This document shows positions 36,991-51,700 of a DNA stretch of 64,000 nucleotides, piece by piece. The translations under genes and the position numbers were made by a program. The first letter of the stretch is position 1, and every line of letters starts with the position of its first letter. Below the pieces are notes generated by a model, which did no database searches, was not told where the DNA came from, and saw nothing but the letters and a program-made list of their open reading frames with translations. The stretch is from Bagarius yarrelli (lineage: Eukaryota; Chordata; Actinopteri; Siluriformes; Sisoridae): NCBI GenBank assembly GCA_005784505.1, contig VCAZ01000041.1:3135866-3199865 (forward strand). The letters are read 5' to 3'.

Positions 36991-38871
36991 GAAGAAATCT
37001 TCTTGTGTTACAGAACACAAGAATCAAAATCAAAAATTTTCCGAATACACTTTAACGCATTTGTAAGTGGAGCAGAGATCTGAAGGAATTACTTAACAAA
37101 CATTTAGGAAATTACACACAAATAAATGAATTATCTATTCCCACAGTTTAACAATTTACAGGTCAACAAGTCTAAGTTTACTAAGTGTAAAAGAAAAAAA
37201 GAAAACTGTCAATTTTCATCCATAATCGATGCCTCTGGGAAAATTCCCAGAAAATTCCCAATAGTTGTTTGAAATAAAACTTTAAATCATTCATTAATAC
37301 ACTAAACTTTTTAAACACAGAATTAAACTGAACGATTTTATAAATTCCCAATTCCCCGGCTAAGCAATTAACAGCAAATCTATTTAACAATTGGTTTTCT
37401 TTACATTGAAATTGGTCAGTTGTAACAATTGAAAGGTTTTATTATATATCTGAAATACTCTTACTCTTGAAATTGAGATTACAATACGATAAAAGTATTT
37501 TACTTAGTATGATATTATATTAACCGATAGGGTATACAATTTATATTAATTCGTTTAATAGTATTCAGTTATTTATTCACTAGTAGTTTATTTACTTATC
37601 TTTTTTACCCCTTTATCTGAATCATTAGTCAATCCTTAGTCAATCCTTAGTCAATTCCCTCTAACAAATTAACTCTGTTGCAACAAACATTCCTTATACC
37701 AGTTTGACCTCCAGTTTGATTGGTTAAACTGTGTTGATGCTCTTGCATAATTTTATTATTGTTGGTAATTTGCACTGCTTTTTACAAGGCAGATGCTGAT
37801 GATAAACTAATATCATTGTTGAAATCCTAAAGTTTGGTGCTTTTATTTGAGATTCCAATGTGGGAGTTAATAAGCTTGACACCAGGAACAGAGCCTTTAG
37901 TGTTTCGCGGATTTTTTGGTAACATGACAAGCTGCAATGATGTCTTATAACCTTTAAGTAAGATAACAAAGGATGCTGCTAAAAGAGCAAATGTTTATCT
38001 GATGTTAGATGCATTGGTTTTATTTTAAGATTCAAGGAAACAATGAACAGACTTTATAGATTGTAATTTTCATATATATTTGATAGAGTCTTTTTATAGT
38101 TCATGATATGAAATCTGACACTACGAGAGTAAAGAGATCTGCTTAGAGCGGCAGAAAGCTGGCTAAAGTAAAGCTATAGAGGAGTAATGACCTTCTGTGA
38201 TCAGAGAGATCAGCTTCCTTTACAGGCTTGCTGTGCAGACGTGCTTTAGGCTGTGTTTATGATTAGTGTAAAAGACATACTTATATATGAAGTTTACTAC
38301 ACAGGTAATTCTACTTATGAATCATTTGTAAGGGATGTCCATCTCAACCTTCAGGCAGAGATCAAAGAGCAGCTCGAAGAAGAGGTTAATATGCGATATA
38401 TTTAATGCAACTGCCTCATCGTTAATAATATTTTTGAGCTTCATAACTGCATTTTTTAAATTTTTATTTATTTATTATATATTATCTGTTTTCACATTTT
38501 CCTATAATATAAACAAGATTTTTAGGTTCCAATGTCTTTACAGTTATACAAATATTTTGTGTCCCTATTTGTGTTCATTATTAATGTTAATACTGTATTT
38601 GTTAGCTAAAGTAGTTTAGTAACAACAGTTACTATTTATTAATAAAGCTTAACAGTTCTCCAGACTGTAAGAAAAAAAAAACTATGAATTTTTAGGATTC
38701 TGGATTGAATAATTAAGTTTTATAATTTGGAGTAATTATTGACTTAAATTTACTTAATTTATCAAATTTGTGCACAGCAGCTAGTATAAAGCTAATAAGA
38801 ACAAGCAGGACATCTGCTTCACATGTAAACTTTCCTATGAATGCTTTGCCCATTTTTGTCATTACATTTAA

Positions 38872-38937
<66 letters not shown>

Positions 38938-40239
38938 CTAGAGATATATATAATAACTAGAAAATTAAACTAAAGAATAACTAACTAGATACAATTTTAG
39001 ACAGACATTTATATATATATAAAATAAGATTTTTTTTACAATTGTATAACAAATATTGTGGTAGATGAAAATTTTTATATTTTGTGGCAACTGCAATAAA
39101 AATGTGTTAGTCTGCCTGTGTGTCTGCTTTTCTCTGTCTCTATCTCTCTCTCTTGATCTCTCTTATTTTAGTAGCATGTGTCGGGTCCCCTCATCCCCTT
39201 AAATAAAAATATCACCATAAATCAATATAAACTTTTTCTAACTGATTAGTTTCATCATATGATCACACATTTCCTTTCTGATAATAAAGATCTCTTTTCC
39301 GCTTTGACTTTGCCTCATCCACAGGACACAAAATCCCACTGAATGCTTTAATGGGGATAAAATTTGTTATCATGTTCATTGGCCATCATGGTCACTAATA
39401 AAAAATCGATGTGAGATATTTTTGGACTACTATTTTAAAAGAATCGAAAGACTTTATTGGTAGAATATATACTGCTCTATAGAATACATAGACTATATAA
39501 TATGCACTGCTCTTGTTTGGGTTTCTTTTAAATTGTCAACTCTGTGTTTCTCTATTTTGCTTAACTTCCTAAACATAGTTTCCCCAGATTATTATTTTCA
39601 CATATTATTGGATGTAATATACCCATGGATGGAAGTATATCCCTTAACATGAAAAAACACCATTAGGCTGCACCAGTTACAGTTTTTTGGGGTCTTTTGA
39701 TTTTTTTTTAACTAAGTGCTGTTTTTCCAGATAGAAAGCACCCTGAATGAACATGATAGGACAATAGATAAGTAGGTTAACATGAGTGTGTTGAGGAAAG
39801 AAAAATGTTAAATGTATGGAAATGTCTGGGCTGAAAAACACTAGGTGACAGTATCAATCTTGCCAGCATGAACTGGCCCTATTTACTTTTCGACTCTGTT
39901 CTAAAAGTCACTGAAATGATACCAAAGAAGGGCATTTTCAGATGTTCAGTATGTTAATTTTACTTAGAAATGTGAATATAGTTTACATTATTGTACCCTG
40001 AAGACCATGTACTGTACTGTACTGTAGGTACTATTGATGCTACCTTTATTCCTTACAAATGTATTTTAATAAATAAATAATTAAAATAGTGTTAAAATAA
40101 CTAGTTTACTATTGTATTATTAATACATACGTGCATTTGTAATACTTACAGTAAGTATTTTTTGTTTTTTTGTCTCATTTTGGAAGGACCCATCAGTCAC
40201 TTTGAATATATGGGGGAAAAAGCAAAAAGGGTTAGAAAT
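36991..40239. other. AT-rich DNA, no gene
   Basis: Contains a small tandem (about 37622-37651, TTAGTCAATCC units), a (TA)n at 38875-38936, and low-complexity runs. 38130-38250 is unique and less AT-rich. No coding exon recognised. Confidence 0.45.
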
Positions 40240-40440
40240 ATAAAGCAGTGGTGCCAGATTGGGCGGTTTACCCTGGAGTGGGATATTTTTAATCACACTG
40301 GGCTGCCTGGGAGATGTGAGCTGGCGAAGTTACAGTATTAGGGCTGGTTTACTACGTACGGGGCGGGTTTAAAACTGCCAATGTGTGGAAATCAGGAAAT
40401 GCAATCTGGCAACCCGGTTTGTAGCGTCAGTGTGTAAAAG
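40240..40440. mobile_element. Dispersed repeat
   Basis: GTGCCAGATTGGGCGGTTTA at one end and GCAATCTGGCAACCCGG near the other, with GGGCTGGTTTAC between. I recognise this word order from a repeat in fish genomes. Confidence 0.45.
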
Positions 40441-40945
40441 AGAAGCGCGGCACAGCCAGGGAGAGTGACGGGAAGCGCAAAGAAGCGCGCGCATGCTGTA
40501 AAAGCAGGTAGGTGATGTTCTTGATCTAAAGAGTCGGGCAAAGTTTGCACAGAAATAATAACTGCATGAGGCATCAATACCTGCAGGGTAAATCAGTCCA
40601 GGTGAATGAACGCTAAGAGTGTTAAGTGTTACTTCGGCTCGGTAGGAGGAGGTGTGTGTACGCGCGCGCGTGTGTTTGTGTACAGTAACGCACTGTAGGG
40701 ACATGATTAGTTTATAATTGGGGGTCATGTTGTCTGGAGTCTGCATGCTTCCCCTTTTCTTTTATATCCGGGGCGAGATAAAATATAAACATGTTTAAAA
40801 GATTTGGAGTAAATACAGTGTGCATATATGTCAAAATTATGTTCCGTTTATATTTTATACATTAAGATGTGATTTCAACAATGGACACACACCAAGAACT
40901 TATGGACTCTAAACTGTATCTGAATTTAAGAAAGTTTATAGTAAT
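40441..40945. other. CpG-rich patch then AT-rich DNA
   Basis: 40435-40690 is CpG-dense with CGCGCGCATGC and ACGCGCGCGCGTGTG, and a donor-like AAGCAG|GTAGGT at 40506-40507. It could be a small CpG island or a distal non-coding exon; no ORF supports a protein. Confidence 0.25.
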
Positions 40946-41029
40946 GGAGAGTCCACGCTCTTTCTGGGAATACCATTTATCCTGACTTATATATATATAT
41001 ATATAACTGAAGAAACAACAAGTATATAT

Positions 41030-41067
<38 letters not shown>

Positions 41068-41110
41068 CAGGATAAATGGTATTAGAAAGAGACAAGAGCG
41101 TGGACTCTCC
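40946..41110. repeat. Imperfect inverted repeat around (TA)n
   Basis: 40946-40985 and 41067-41110 are reverse complements with a few differences (both contain GAGAGTCCACGCTC or its complement and the complement of AGGATAAATGGTA). (TA)n tracts fill the centre. Confidence 0.75.
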
Positions 41111-41113
41111 AAA

Positions 41114-41115
41114 TA

Positions 41116-41194
<79 letters not shown>

Positions 41195-41216
41195 ATCTAT
41201 ATATATATATATATAT

Positions 41217-41247
<31 letters not shown>

Positions 41248-41265
41248 TGTGTGTGTGTGTGTGTA
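41114..41265. repeat. Compound (ATCT)n-(TA)n-(GT)n microsatellite
   Basis: (ATCT)n about 41117-41193, (TA)n to about 41220, then (GT)n to 41265. Confidence 0.92.

Positions 41266-43212
<1,947 letters not shown>

Positions 43213-43265
<53 letters not shown>
43213..43265. repeat. (ATT)n microsatellite
   Basis: About 17 ATT units; shorter ATT tracts at 43989-44008 and in skor2 intron 1 (44898-44920, 45029-45052). Confidence 0.9.
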
Positions 43266-43267
<2 letters not shown>

Positions 43268-43675
43268 TTATATTGTAACCGGATATGTTGGTCCTCCGTG
43301 TATAAGGAGACAAAAGGCAGCAGAAGGAGATGGGAATGATGAGAATGATGGGAATGAGCTCAAGTGCCCAGCAGATGGGACCCCATCCTACAGGCCAATT
43401 ACAGTCAATACAGGACACAATTTAACGTGCAAAGCAACACGAATCCCAGCGAATCAGAAATAAAAAAAAAAAATCTAAATTATATTCGCTGTTTATTCAA
43501 GTTTTAAAGTTGCACAGTACGTAAAAATTTTAAACGCAGTCCTTCTTTATAACAATTTTAATTCCGATGCTATTTTGGACTATTATTATAAATAATTTAA
43601 ATCAATACTTTCTACTGCATTGTTGTGACTTAATGTTATTGATAGAAAGAAATGTCATCTGTTACTTATCATTAC

Positions 43676-43757
43676 TGCCCCCCCTCCCCCCCCCTCCCCC
43701 CCCACTCTTCCCCCCCCTCCCATTTGCCCTGATACCCCCCCTCCCCCTCTATACCCC
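43676..43757. repeat. C-rich tract with G-quadruplex potential (minus strand)
   Basis: Repeated runs of 6-10 C separated by T or short spacers. The minus strand has many G-runs able to form G-quadruplexes. It lies about 0.75 kb upstream of the skor2 promoter. Confidence 0.85.
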
Positions 43758-43859
43758 GCGCTTTTAAACTCTATGGCGGTTGGCGGTTGGAGTCGATTGT
43801 GCTCGAATTGCCCTGATAATGATGAAAAAATGACAGCTCGACATTTTCCATTCCGGTGT

Positions 43860-44100
43860 GTGTGGATGTATTCATTCAATCATTAATGATTATTTACAGG
43901 CTTCTATATGACCTTTCCATGTCCAGACTGGACCGAGTCCAACATGCTACAGGTGGAGCATTTAATAAGGGCAGATCGGACCCTTTTATTATTATTATTA
44001 TTATTATTCATAAAGGATGTAATTAGGGCTTTGATGGTTTATCCACTAACAGTCTCATTATTTGGAACGATCATTGTTTATAAATACTCCAATTAGAATG
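43860..44100. promoter_or_regulatory. Candidate proximal regulatory block of skor2
   Basis: Unique sequence with CATTAATGATTATTTACAGG and TGGAGCATTTAATAAGGGC, plus an ATT tract. Position and composition suggest a proximal enhancer; inferred. Confidence 0.28.
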
Positions 44101-44427
44101 AGGCATGCAGAAACCAAGGCTTATTAGAATGTAGACTAAAATTAGTTTCAGTTTATTGTCAGTATCTGATATATAAATATATAAATAAAGGTTTTATTAG
44201 GTCTTCGCGCTGCTAGTTTATGCCTCTAAAAACAGGGATTTTTATAAAAGTTATTCTGCGCATTGGTTTTAATTCAGGCGTGTTTAAAATAATTTATAAA
44301 TATTAAAATAAGTGGCTTTATTATATTTTGTTAAACAAACTAAATACATAGGCCTATAGACCGAGTCAATTATTTTTTCTTTCATTCAGATTTCCGGTGG
44401 GCGCGCGTGGTAGCCCCGGGGCGCGGT

Positions 44428-44428
<1 letters not shown>

Positions 44429-44502
<74 letters not shown>
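44429..44502 (+). repeat. (CT)n microsatellite at the skor2 promoter
   Basis: A nearly pure CT tract of about 74 bases with one interruption lies immediately 5' of the CCAAT boxes. On the minus strand it is a GA tract of the kind bound by GAGA-type factors or able to form H-DNA. Confidence 0.9.
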
Positions 44503-44504
<2 letters not shown>

Positions 44505-44509
44505 GCGTT

Positions 44510-44640
44510 GAGTGGCAGTTAAAGAAACGTCATTGGTTCCTCGGGCCGTGCGCGCTGAGACTTGAGGACAGGAGAGCTGCTCCAATCAACGCGCGTCCGC
44601 GGACATCTGTTATAATGGAAACAAGCCCGCGTGCTCTGCG
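44510..44640 (+). promoter_or_regulatory. Probable skor2 core promoter
   Basis: The sequence turns abruptly GC- and CpG-rich (about 44390-44800) in an AT-rich region. An inverted CCAAT box (ATTGG, 44532-44536), a direct CCAAT (44582-44586) and a TATAAT (44611-44616) are spaced as in a TATA/CCAAT promoter, which would put the start near 44640. Transcription start is inferred; no cap-site data are available. Confidence 0.4.
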
Positions 44641-44812
44641 CAGTTATTCTAGTTCTCCGGCGCACAAGTGTTAACGCGTGAAAGAAAGCGGCTCGGCGCC
44701 ACGCTGGACTGTTAGATTTGCGTTTTATTTGTGTTCTGCTGCGTGTAAAGACCCAGCCGGGGTTTGTGACGGGAGCGCGGACATGCTCGGCTAGACTGAC
44801 TGTACAGGACAG
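44630..44812 (+). other. skor2: skor2 non-coding first exon (5'UTR)
   Basis: The CpG-rich tract ends in a good donor (ACAG|GTAAAA, intron from 44813). It pairs with an acceptor TCTTCCTCTTACAG ending at 45705, 34 bases before the skor2 start codon. Intron 1 would be 893 bases. The 3' border is well supported; the 5' border is a guess from the promoter-like elements just upstream. A three-codon upstream ORF (ATG 44783, TAG 44792) lies in this exon. Confidence 0.55.
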
Positions 44813-44898
44813 GTAAAACTTTCTGTCTGCTAAAGAGATCAACTCGCTGTGTGTGTGCGTGCGCCACTCTGATATATTTCTGTGAATTGATTTTATAA

Positions 44899-44932
<34 letters not shown>

Positions 44933-45739
44933 GGGTAGTTTTTTAATCGTTTTATTAACCTTTATGGCATGTTACTATTATGATTATGATTATGATTATT
45001 ATATTGTTATTATTGATATTAGTTTTGGTATTATTATTATTATTATTATTATATTGTTTTAGCTACTTTAGTTTAAAATATTGAAACATTTCCATTTCTG
45101 TGTCTTTTTTTTCTAATACCTTAAATTAAAACTTATTGTAAATTTGGCGTTTAAAATAATAATAATGCAAAATGATGGTCTTTATTTCCAGAGCATTTGT
45201 TTTAAGAATGTATTACATTTTTTAAAATGTTGTTTAATGTGTCTCGTTTAATCCGTGCGATTATTACACTGAAATTATTTATTACCCGCTTTTTAAAGTT
45301 CATTTTAGAAACAGATTAGGCTTCTATTTATGCAGCAAAAACCTGGAAAAAAGGAAAAAATAACGTTTGTTTTTAATAGCAAGTTTTTAGAAAAAAAATT
45401 ACATAGCGCTGGTTTTACAATCCCGGTTAGAGGAAAATCCGCGCTGTCATGAAAGAAATAAAATCAATAATTTACAACGTGCATTTATTCGTTTTGTTTG
45501 TTTAGTTTAAAATGAAGTTTTAATGTATTAATATTAAGCAAAAATGTGATTATTATTATTTTGTTTTACTTTTCAATCTTTATTTATTTTAACACGAAAT
45601 ATTTACACTGATTAATTTACTATTAAATTTTTTTTAAAAAAACAAAGCGGTAAATAATATTTAAGTGCAACATTTTTTTAAACTTTTTTTTTCTTCCTCT
45701 TACAGTGTCAACCCGTTTCCTATTTAAGCTTCCTAAAGA

Positions 45740-48700
45740 ATGGAAAAGAGTCTTCTCCCTGGACCCACAGACATAAGAATGGCGAGCCCTCCTAGTTCAT
45801 TTCAGCAAGAAGCTCTGAGTCCACCCAGATCCAATCACTCGTCTTCCCTCAAACCCAACCAGGTAGGACAGGTCATCCTGTACGGAGTGCCCATAGTCTC
45901 ACTAGTCATCGACCACCAGGAGCGCCTCTGTCTGGCCCAAATCTCCAACACTTTGTTAAAGCACTACAGCTACAATGAGATCCACAACCGGCGAGTAGCC
46001 CTGGGCATTACGTGTGTGCAGTGCACTCCAGTGCAACTAGAGATCCTGAGGCGGGCCGGCGCTATGCCCATCTCGTCCCGCCGCTGTGGCATGATCACCA
46101 AGCGCGAGGCGGAGCGACTCTGCAAGTCATTTTTGGGTGAAAACTCACCTCCTAAGCTTCCTGATAACTTTGCGTTTGATGTGACACATGAGTGTGCATG
46201 GGGTTGCCGAGGCAACTTTATACCCGCTAGGTACAACAGCTCAAGGGCCAAGTGCATCAAGTGCTCCTACTGCAACATGTACTTCTCCCCCAACAAATTC
46301 ATTTTTCACTCACACCGCATGCCTGAGGCCAAGTACACCCAGCCCGATGCCGCGAACTTCAACTCCTGGCGTCGGCACCTCAAGCTGTCAGACAAGTCAC
46401 CTCCAGATGATTTGGTGTTCGCCTGGGAGGATGTGAAAGCCATGTTCAATGGGGGCAGTCGCAAACGGGCACTGCCTTCCTCCCACTGTTCCCCCATGGA
46501 CTCTGTAAAAGCTGTCAGCTCAGTGCTGCCTCACATGATATCTTCTGATTTGGGCCAGAAGCGGGGCAGGTATGATGAGGAGGAGGACCTGGATGCCAGC
46601 AGCCTCTCTCCTCACAAGAACCCACGTAGTTACCCAGTCATTCCTGTGCCCAGTAAAGGTTTCGGTATGCTGCAGAAATTTCCAACTACTTCGCTTTTCC
46701 CCAGCCCATACACCTTTCCTGCCTTTGGTTTGTGTCAGCAGAAGAAGGATGACAGTGAGGCTGTGAACGGGCAAAAAAATGGTGCTATCTCTGGCCTGCT
46801 TTGGCCAGGCCGCAAGGACACTTTTTATCCTCCTTTTTGCATGTTTTGGCCCCCACGAGCCGCAGGAGGAATTCCAGTACCCACATACCTACAGCCTCAG
46901 CCGAATGCCCTTTCCACGCTCACAGAATCGCCCTCCCTTCGCCAGGCCTTCCTTGACCTAAGTGAACAAGGTGACACTGCCACAGCAGCTGGGACTGGTA
47001 CTGCCATAAGCACTAATCCTAGAGTAAGCCTGTTTGAAAGTGACTGCCCACCAACCTTGACCCCTGACCTGAGACCTACCCAGGAAGGCTGGCTCAAACT
47101 TCTAGATGCTCCATCGCTGCAAGCCCGCAAGGCCAGCTACCACTCTGCCTTCCGACCAGTGGTAAAGGACGCTGAAAGCATCGCGAAGCTGCACGGCAAC
47201 CTGGAGGAGTTTGGTGCAGAAAGGCATCTCTCACCTGGCACCAGCTGCAGCTACCAAAGTGAGAGTGCAGAGAGCGATGAGGAACAGGAAGTGGACGTGG
47301 AGACAAAGCAAGATGAAGAGCAGGAGGACTTCAGCAGTCGTGTAGTATCTCAACAGCCGCCGTGTGGTCTTCATGTTTCACGTCTCACTGAAAGCACTAT
47401 AGGCGATCGAGATAAAGACGCCCCTTCTTTCTCCACCCTCCCCCCTGAAAGATCTACAGAGGACAAACCGGGCCTGGCTGTCAGCTCACCCACCACTCTT
47501 AAAGACCCAAGCCCTGTTCATGCCTCAGTGGAGGACACCGCTGCCTACAAAAATGTAAATATTCCCTGCAGGCACTTAAACTAATTATTATTTAAATGCA
47601 GGCCATAGACTGGCGGGATCCGTATGCATAACAAGATTGATAGCTGAGTGCTCCCTGCAGAAATAAAATATTCAGAGTGCTTTGATCCCTTCTAATAAGC
47701 CCAGTCATGTTTTGTTTAATGGCGACATTGCGTTCGACTTCTGCTATTGTCACGCCAGCCTATTAGCCCTTTTAGTCTTTAACCTGCCGACACTACATTA
47801 ACACAGGGATCTGAAGGCGTTACTCTCAGCCACAGAGGGGGAGGAAGAGGGGGCTGCTTAGCGATGCCGGAGCAATTAGTTTGAACACACACGCAGTCAG
47901 TTACACAAGCCCGCTAACACCTTAGACTGTTAATCAGTCTGACAAAGGCATTTTAAACAAAATGCAGACGACAGCATTGTCATCCTCAAGGCCAATAGAA
48001 TCTGTGCTTTTGCCTGCCTGATATATGTGTTCAGTGTCCATCCTTTAGCCTGCAGACATGAATCAGTTCTAATCGGTGGTGCTTTTTTGTTTTCAGTCAC
48101 ACAAGGGCAGAGACGATGGGCTACCGGCATACGCAGCAAAAGACAAAACCACACGAACAGGTGGGGATTTTTTAGTTATAAGTTGCCTATTAGACATTTC
48201 AGAGATTTAAGATTTTGCCTGTAGCTGCAATGGGAAAGGTATTATTTATTTATTACCATTTATAAAAGTGCAAGTGTTAAAATCAGGTGTTATAAAAGGT
48301 TTTTTTAAAGAATTGAATAGCATAGGTTTTTAAAGAACTTATCAATTACCCATATTTTGGTTTAGTCACAAACAACCTAAACACGTGTTCATCGTTAGAA
48401 GATGACTTTATATATATGGCGCTTGTGGTACCAACAATAATAGGAAATACATCATATCTAAAAGTTTTTGTATCTAAAGCAGCAATAGTTCTTCTACAAC
48501 TTTGATATCAGGCATCTGCGCTTTTATTTATTTTTCTATAAATCATTTTACTAGGAAGTAGTTAAGAGTTCCATCAGAAAATGTTCCTCATAAATAAAAA
48601 AAACCTCATATACTCAGATGTCTAGCTTGATATAAAGAAAGCAGAAGATAAAAAGTGTTCATTTTTTAGAGCGATGTATCTAGACTGACTTTCTTTATTG

Positions 48701-51700
48701 TCTTTCTTGCAGAAGAAAACAAAGAACAGAGTAATTTTTTTATTCCGGAGACAGAAACATCTGCACCAGATTACTGGAGAGAAAGCACAGGTAATACCTT
48801 CAACGGTGTCATCATATAAACACACACACACACACACATCACAGTTACAGCAGGAGAGTTATAAAATCATTAGTGCAATGCACTGACTGCAGGATTAGAC
48901 TGAATAGAGAAGACAAAATGGAACATAGACTAAACTGGAGCAGATTTCCTTACAATGTCATTGGGGAAAAAATGTGATCAGTGGGGAGCCCTAACAGTTC
49001 AACCAGACAATCAGCTCCACGTGCGGAGGCTGACAATCACTATTTGAACAATATCAAACTGATATAATTGCCTTTCGCTCTGCAAAATCTTCCATTACCA
49101 AGATCACAGCGCGTTGCTTTTTTATCTGTCAGGGAAACATTAAAAAGTGTTTTATGACATCTGTGGCAACGTTTATATTATGGAGACGATAATGATCTCC
49201 TCACATAATGTATAATACGTTTGAAAAAAATTACATGAAACAAATTAAATGAAACCACCTTTGCCTGATTGCTAAATGTCTCCAAGGGACTAGCAGGGGA
49301 CGTGATTAGAAGTTCTGATTTCCGGGTCTAAAGGCAGTGTCTTAAAGAGAGAGCTGTGTTTCTTGGGAAAGAGAGAGAGAGACAGAGAGAGAATGAGAAA
49401 TAGAGAGAAAGAGAGAAAGAAAGAGAGAGAGGGGAGAAAAAATAATCTAATTTTCCATTTATGTAATGCAAACTGCCTTGGCTTTGACTATTCACGGTTA
49501 ATTGACTGTCAAACGAGGTTGTTATCCTCAGGCAGTGTCTGCAAATTTGCTTGTCAAATGAGACAGAGAGTGGAGGAGAAGGAGAACAAGCCCGCTTTCG
49601 AAATGAGGAAAGCGTTGTGAGGCTTAAGGAGGCAAGACGTGAGATGCAGAGAGAGAGAGAGAGAGAGAAAGAGAAAGAGAGAGATTGGGGTAGGGGTTGG
49701 GGGGGATTATACACATAAATGTGCCGGATTGCTTCATTTAAGGCATTTGATTTGCAACATATCACACAGAAAGCAGAGGCCTTCACATTTCCAATATATG
49801 AGCGTAGGTGCAATATTCGTAATATGGCAACTCCCGAGGACATACGGATTGGAATAATTTGATATTTCACTGCGATAACAATAACAAAATCAATAACGGG
49901 AGCCATCTGATTTACAGAATTACTTGGCTCCTTAAATTAAATTGCCCTTTTTTTATATTGTACACAAGCAGAAGAATATCAGCTGAAGAGGATGAAGATG
50001 TTCAGTATAATATCTTAAGTGGGATTTTTTTGTTAGTAATCTGAGAAGGCAGTCTGCAATCAGTGTACAATGTGTGTTTGTTTAATTAAAGAACGAATTA
50101 CTAGCATCGTTCAATAGTTTTATTTACATTACAACTTTTGTGGCTGTTACTGAGATCTACAGTTGATACACAGTTGTGTAATTAAAAGGCTTAACCTACA
50201 GTTAGCCTGACGCCTACTGGCCTTTTTATGAACTACATTTTTAATTTAAATGTACAGATTTTTACTATTTATACTATTAAATACATCTCGTTGGAACAGT
50301 TTTTAAATATTTATATTTATACAAAGATTTATTTTATATATATTTATTTATCGATATTTATTTTTTAAAATTATATTTATAATAAACGTCTCAGAAAAGC
50401 TACTCTGTAACATTCCCACTGCTTAACCACATATAAAACGTTAAATATTTCTGAATGGATTCTGTTTCTTCTTTTTGCAGCAGAACAAAGTCAAGAACCG
50501 CACACGCCTGTGGCTCTCAAGAAAGACGTTGAAAACATGGAGAAAGGTGAGCTTTAGAGACATAAATAGTGCTTTAAAGGCCCTAGATGTTTATTTTAGA
50601 TCTGATTTACTGTAGATACACAATGAGGACAAAAAGTAGTGCAATAGAGCATTTTAAACATTTTATTCATCTCAATCTTAATATTATTAGCACTTAAATA
50701 AAAAGATTAAATGCTATAAATATAATGTGTGTATATTTATAGAAATGTTTAAAGATCTATAAAAACAGCTCTTACCTTTACAATAGTGACCGAGACATAG
50801 TGCAGATATTACATTTACTTTTACTTTCTATATTTTGATTTTTCACAGTTACTAAATATATATTTTTTGCCAGTTTAAGTAACTCACAGTACTTAGATTT
50901 CCATCTGGTTTCGGACTGTCGAACCCTACTGTACACTAACATCTGTCTTATACCAGAAGTGTTAACTTACAGCACTATGCAGGTCTGGACCTCTTTAGAT
51001 TCAGGCTTCAATCAGGGCTGCCCTTTTTTTATTTCAGAGGAACTCCAGAAAGTTCTCCTCGAGCAGATCGACCTACGGAGACGACTCGAGCAGGAGTTTC
51101 ATGCCCTGAAAGGCAACTCCCCTTTTCCTGTATTCCGTAAGCTACTTTCCTCTTTACACTTCTCATCATTCAGAAAAATCAGACTAGATTTTTTTTTTTG
51201 CGACGGTGTAATAGGATCTGTACTGAATAAATGGACAACCTGCACAATAATGATGTATTATCAGAAAAGTGAGCTTGATTTTCTGCCTCATTCTCTTATC
51301 ACCCTTTTCTCCTCCAGACAACTTTCAAGACCAAATGAAAAGAGAGCTGGCGTACAGAGAGGAGATGGTGCAGCAGCTACAGATGGTGAGGGATCTTTTC
51401 TTAATGACGCCACTTACAATAGGAGAACATAACGTCTCACAGCGAAGCCGTTATTGCTCATAAAAACGTACTTACTCAAGTCAGTGGTGCCTCAATATAA
51501 GATAATATCGATATCATATCATCAGCCATCATCAAATTCAAATACATCTTTAAAATCTGTACCTATCAGCTATTGCAATAAAAAAGCTTAGTTGTTAAAA
51601 AGACATGCTAATATTTTGAAGCGTCTTTGTTTGCTTGGTCATTTAAAATGGCTTCACTTAACCAGCAATCACAACTGGATTTAGTGAGAACATTGAAAGC

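Noticed and set aside
40369..40746. 125-codon minus-strand ORF in the CpG-rich patch
   Set aside because: Overlaps a dispersed repeat and CG/GT-rich sequence; no recognisable protein content. The patch is kept only as a possible non-coding exon.
41117..41193. Possible CRISPR-like regular array
   Set aside because: Simple (ATCT)n microsatellite with no unique spacers; the genome is eukaryotic.
46188..47306. ORFs in other frames across skor2 exon 2 (both strands)
   Set aside because: Shadows of the large coding exon.
49328..49906. 192-codon minus-strand ORF inside skor2 intron 4
   Set aside because: Its length comes from two GA tracts; the rest has no recognisable domain and it is antisense within an intron.
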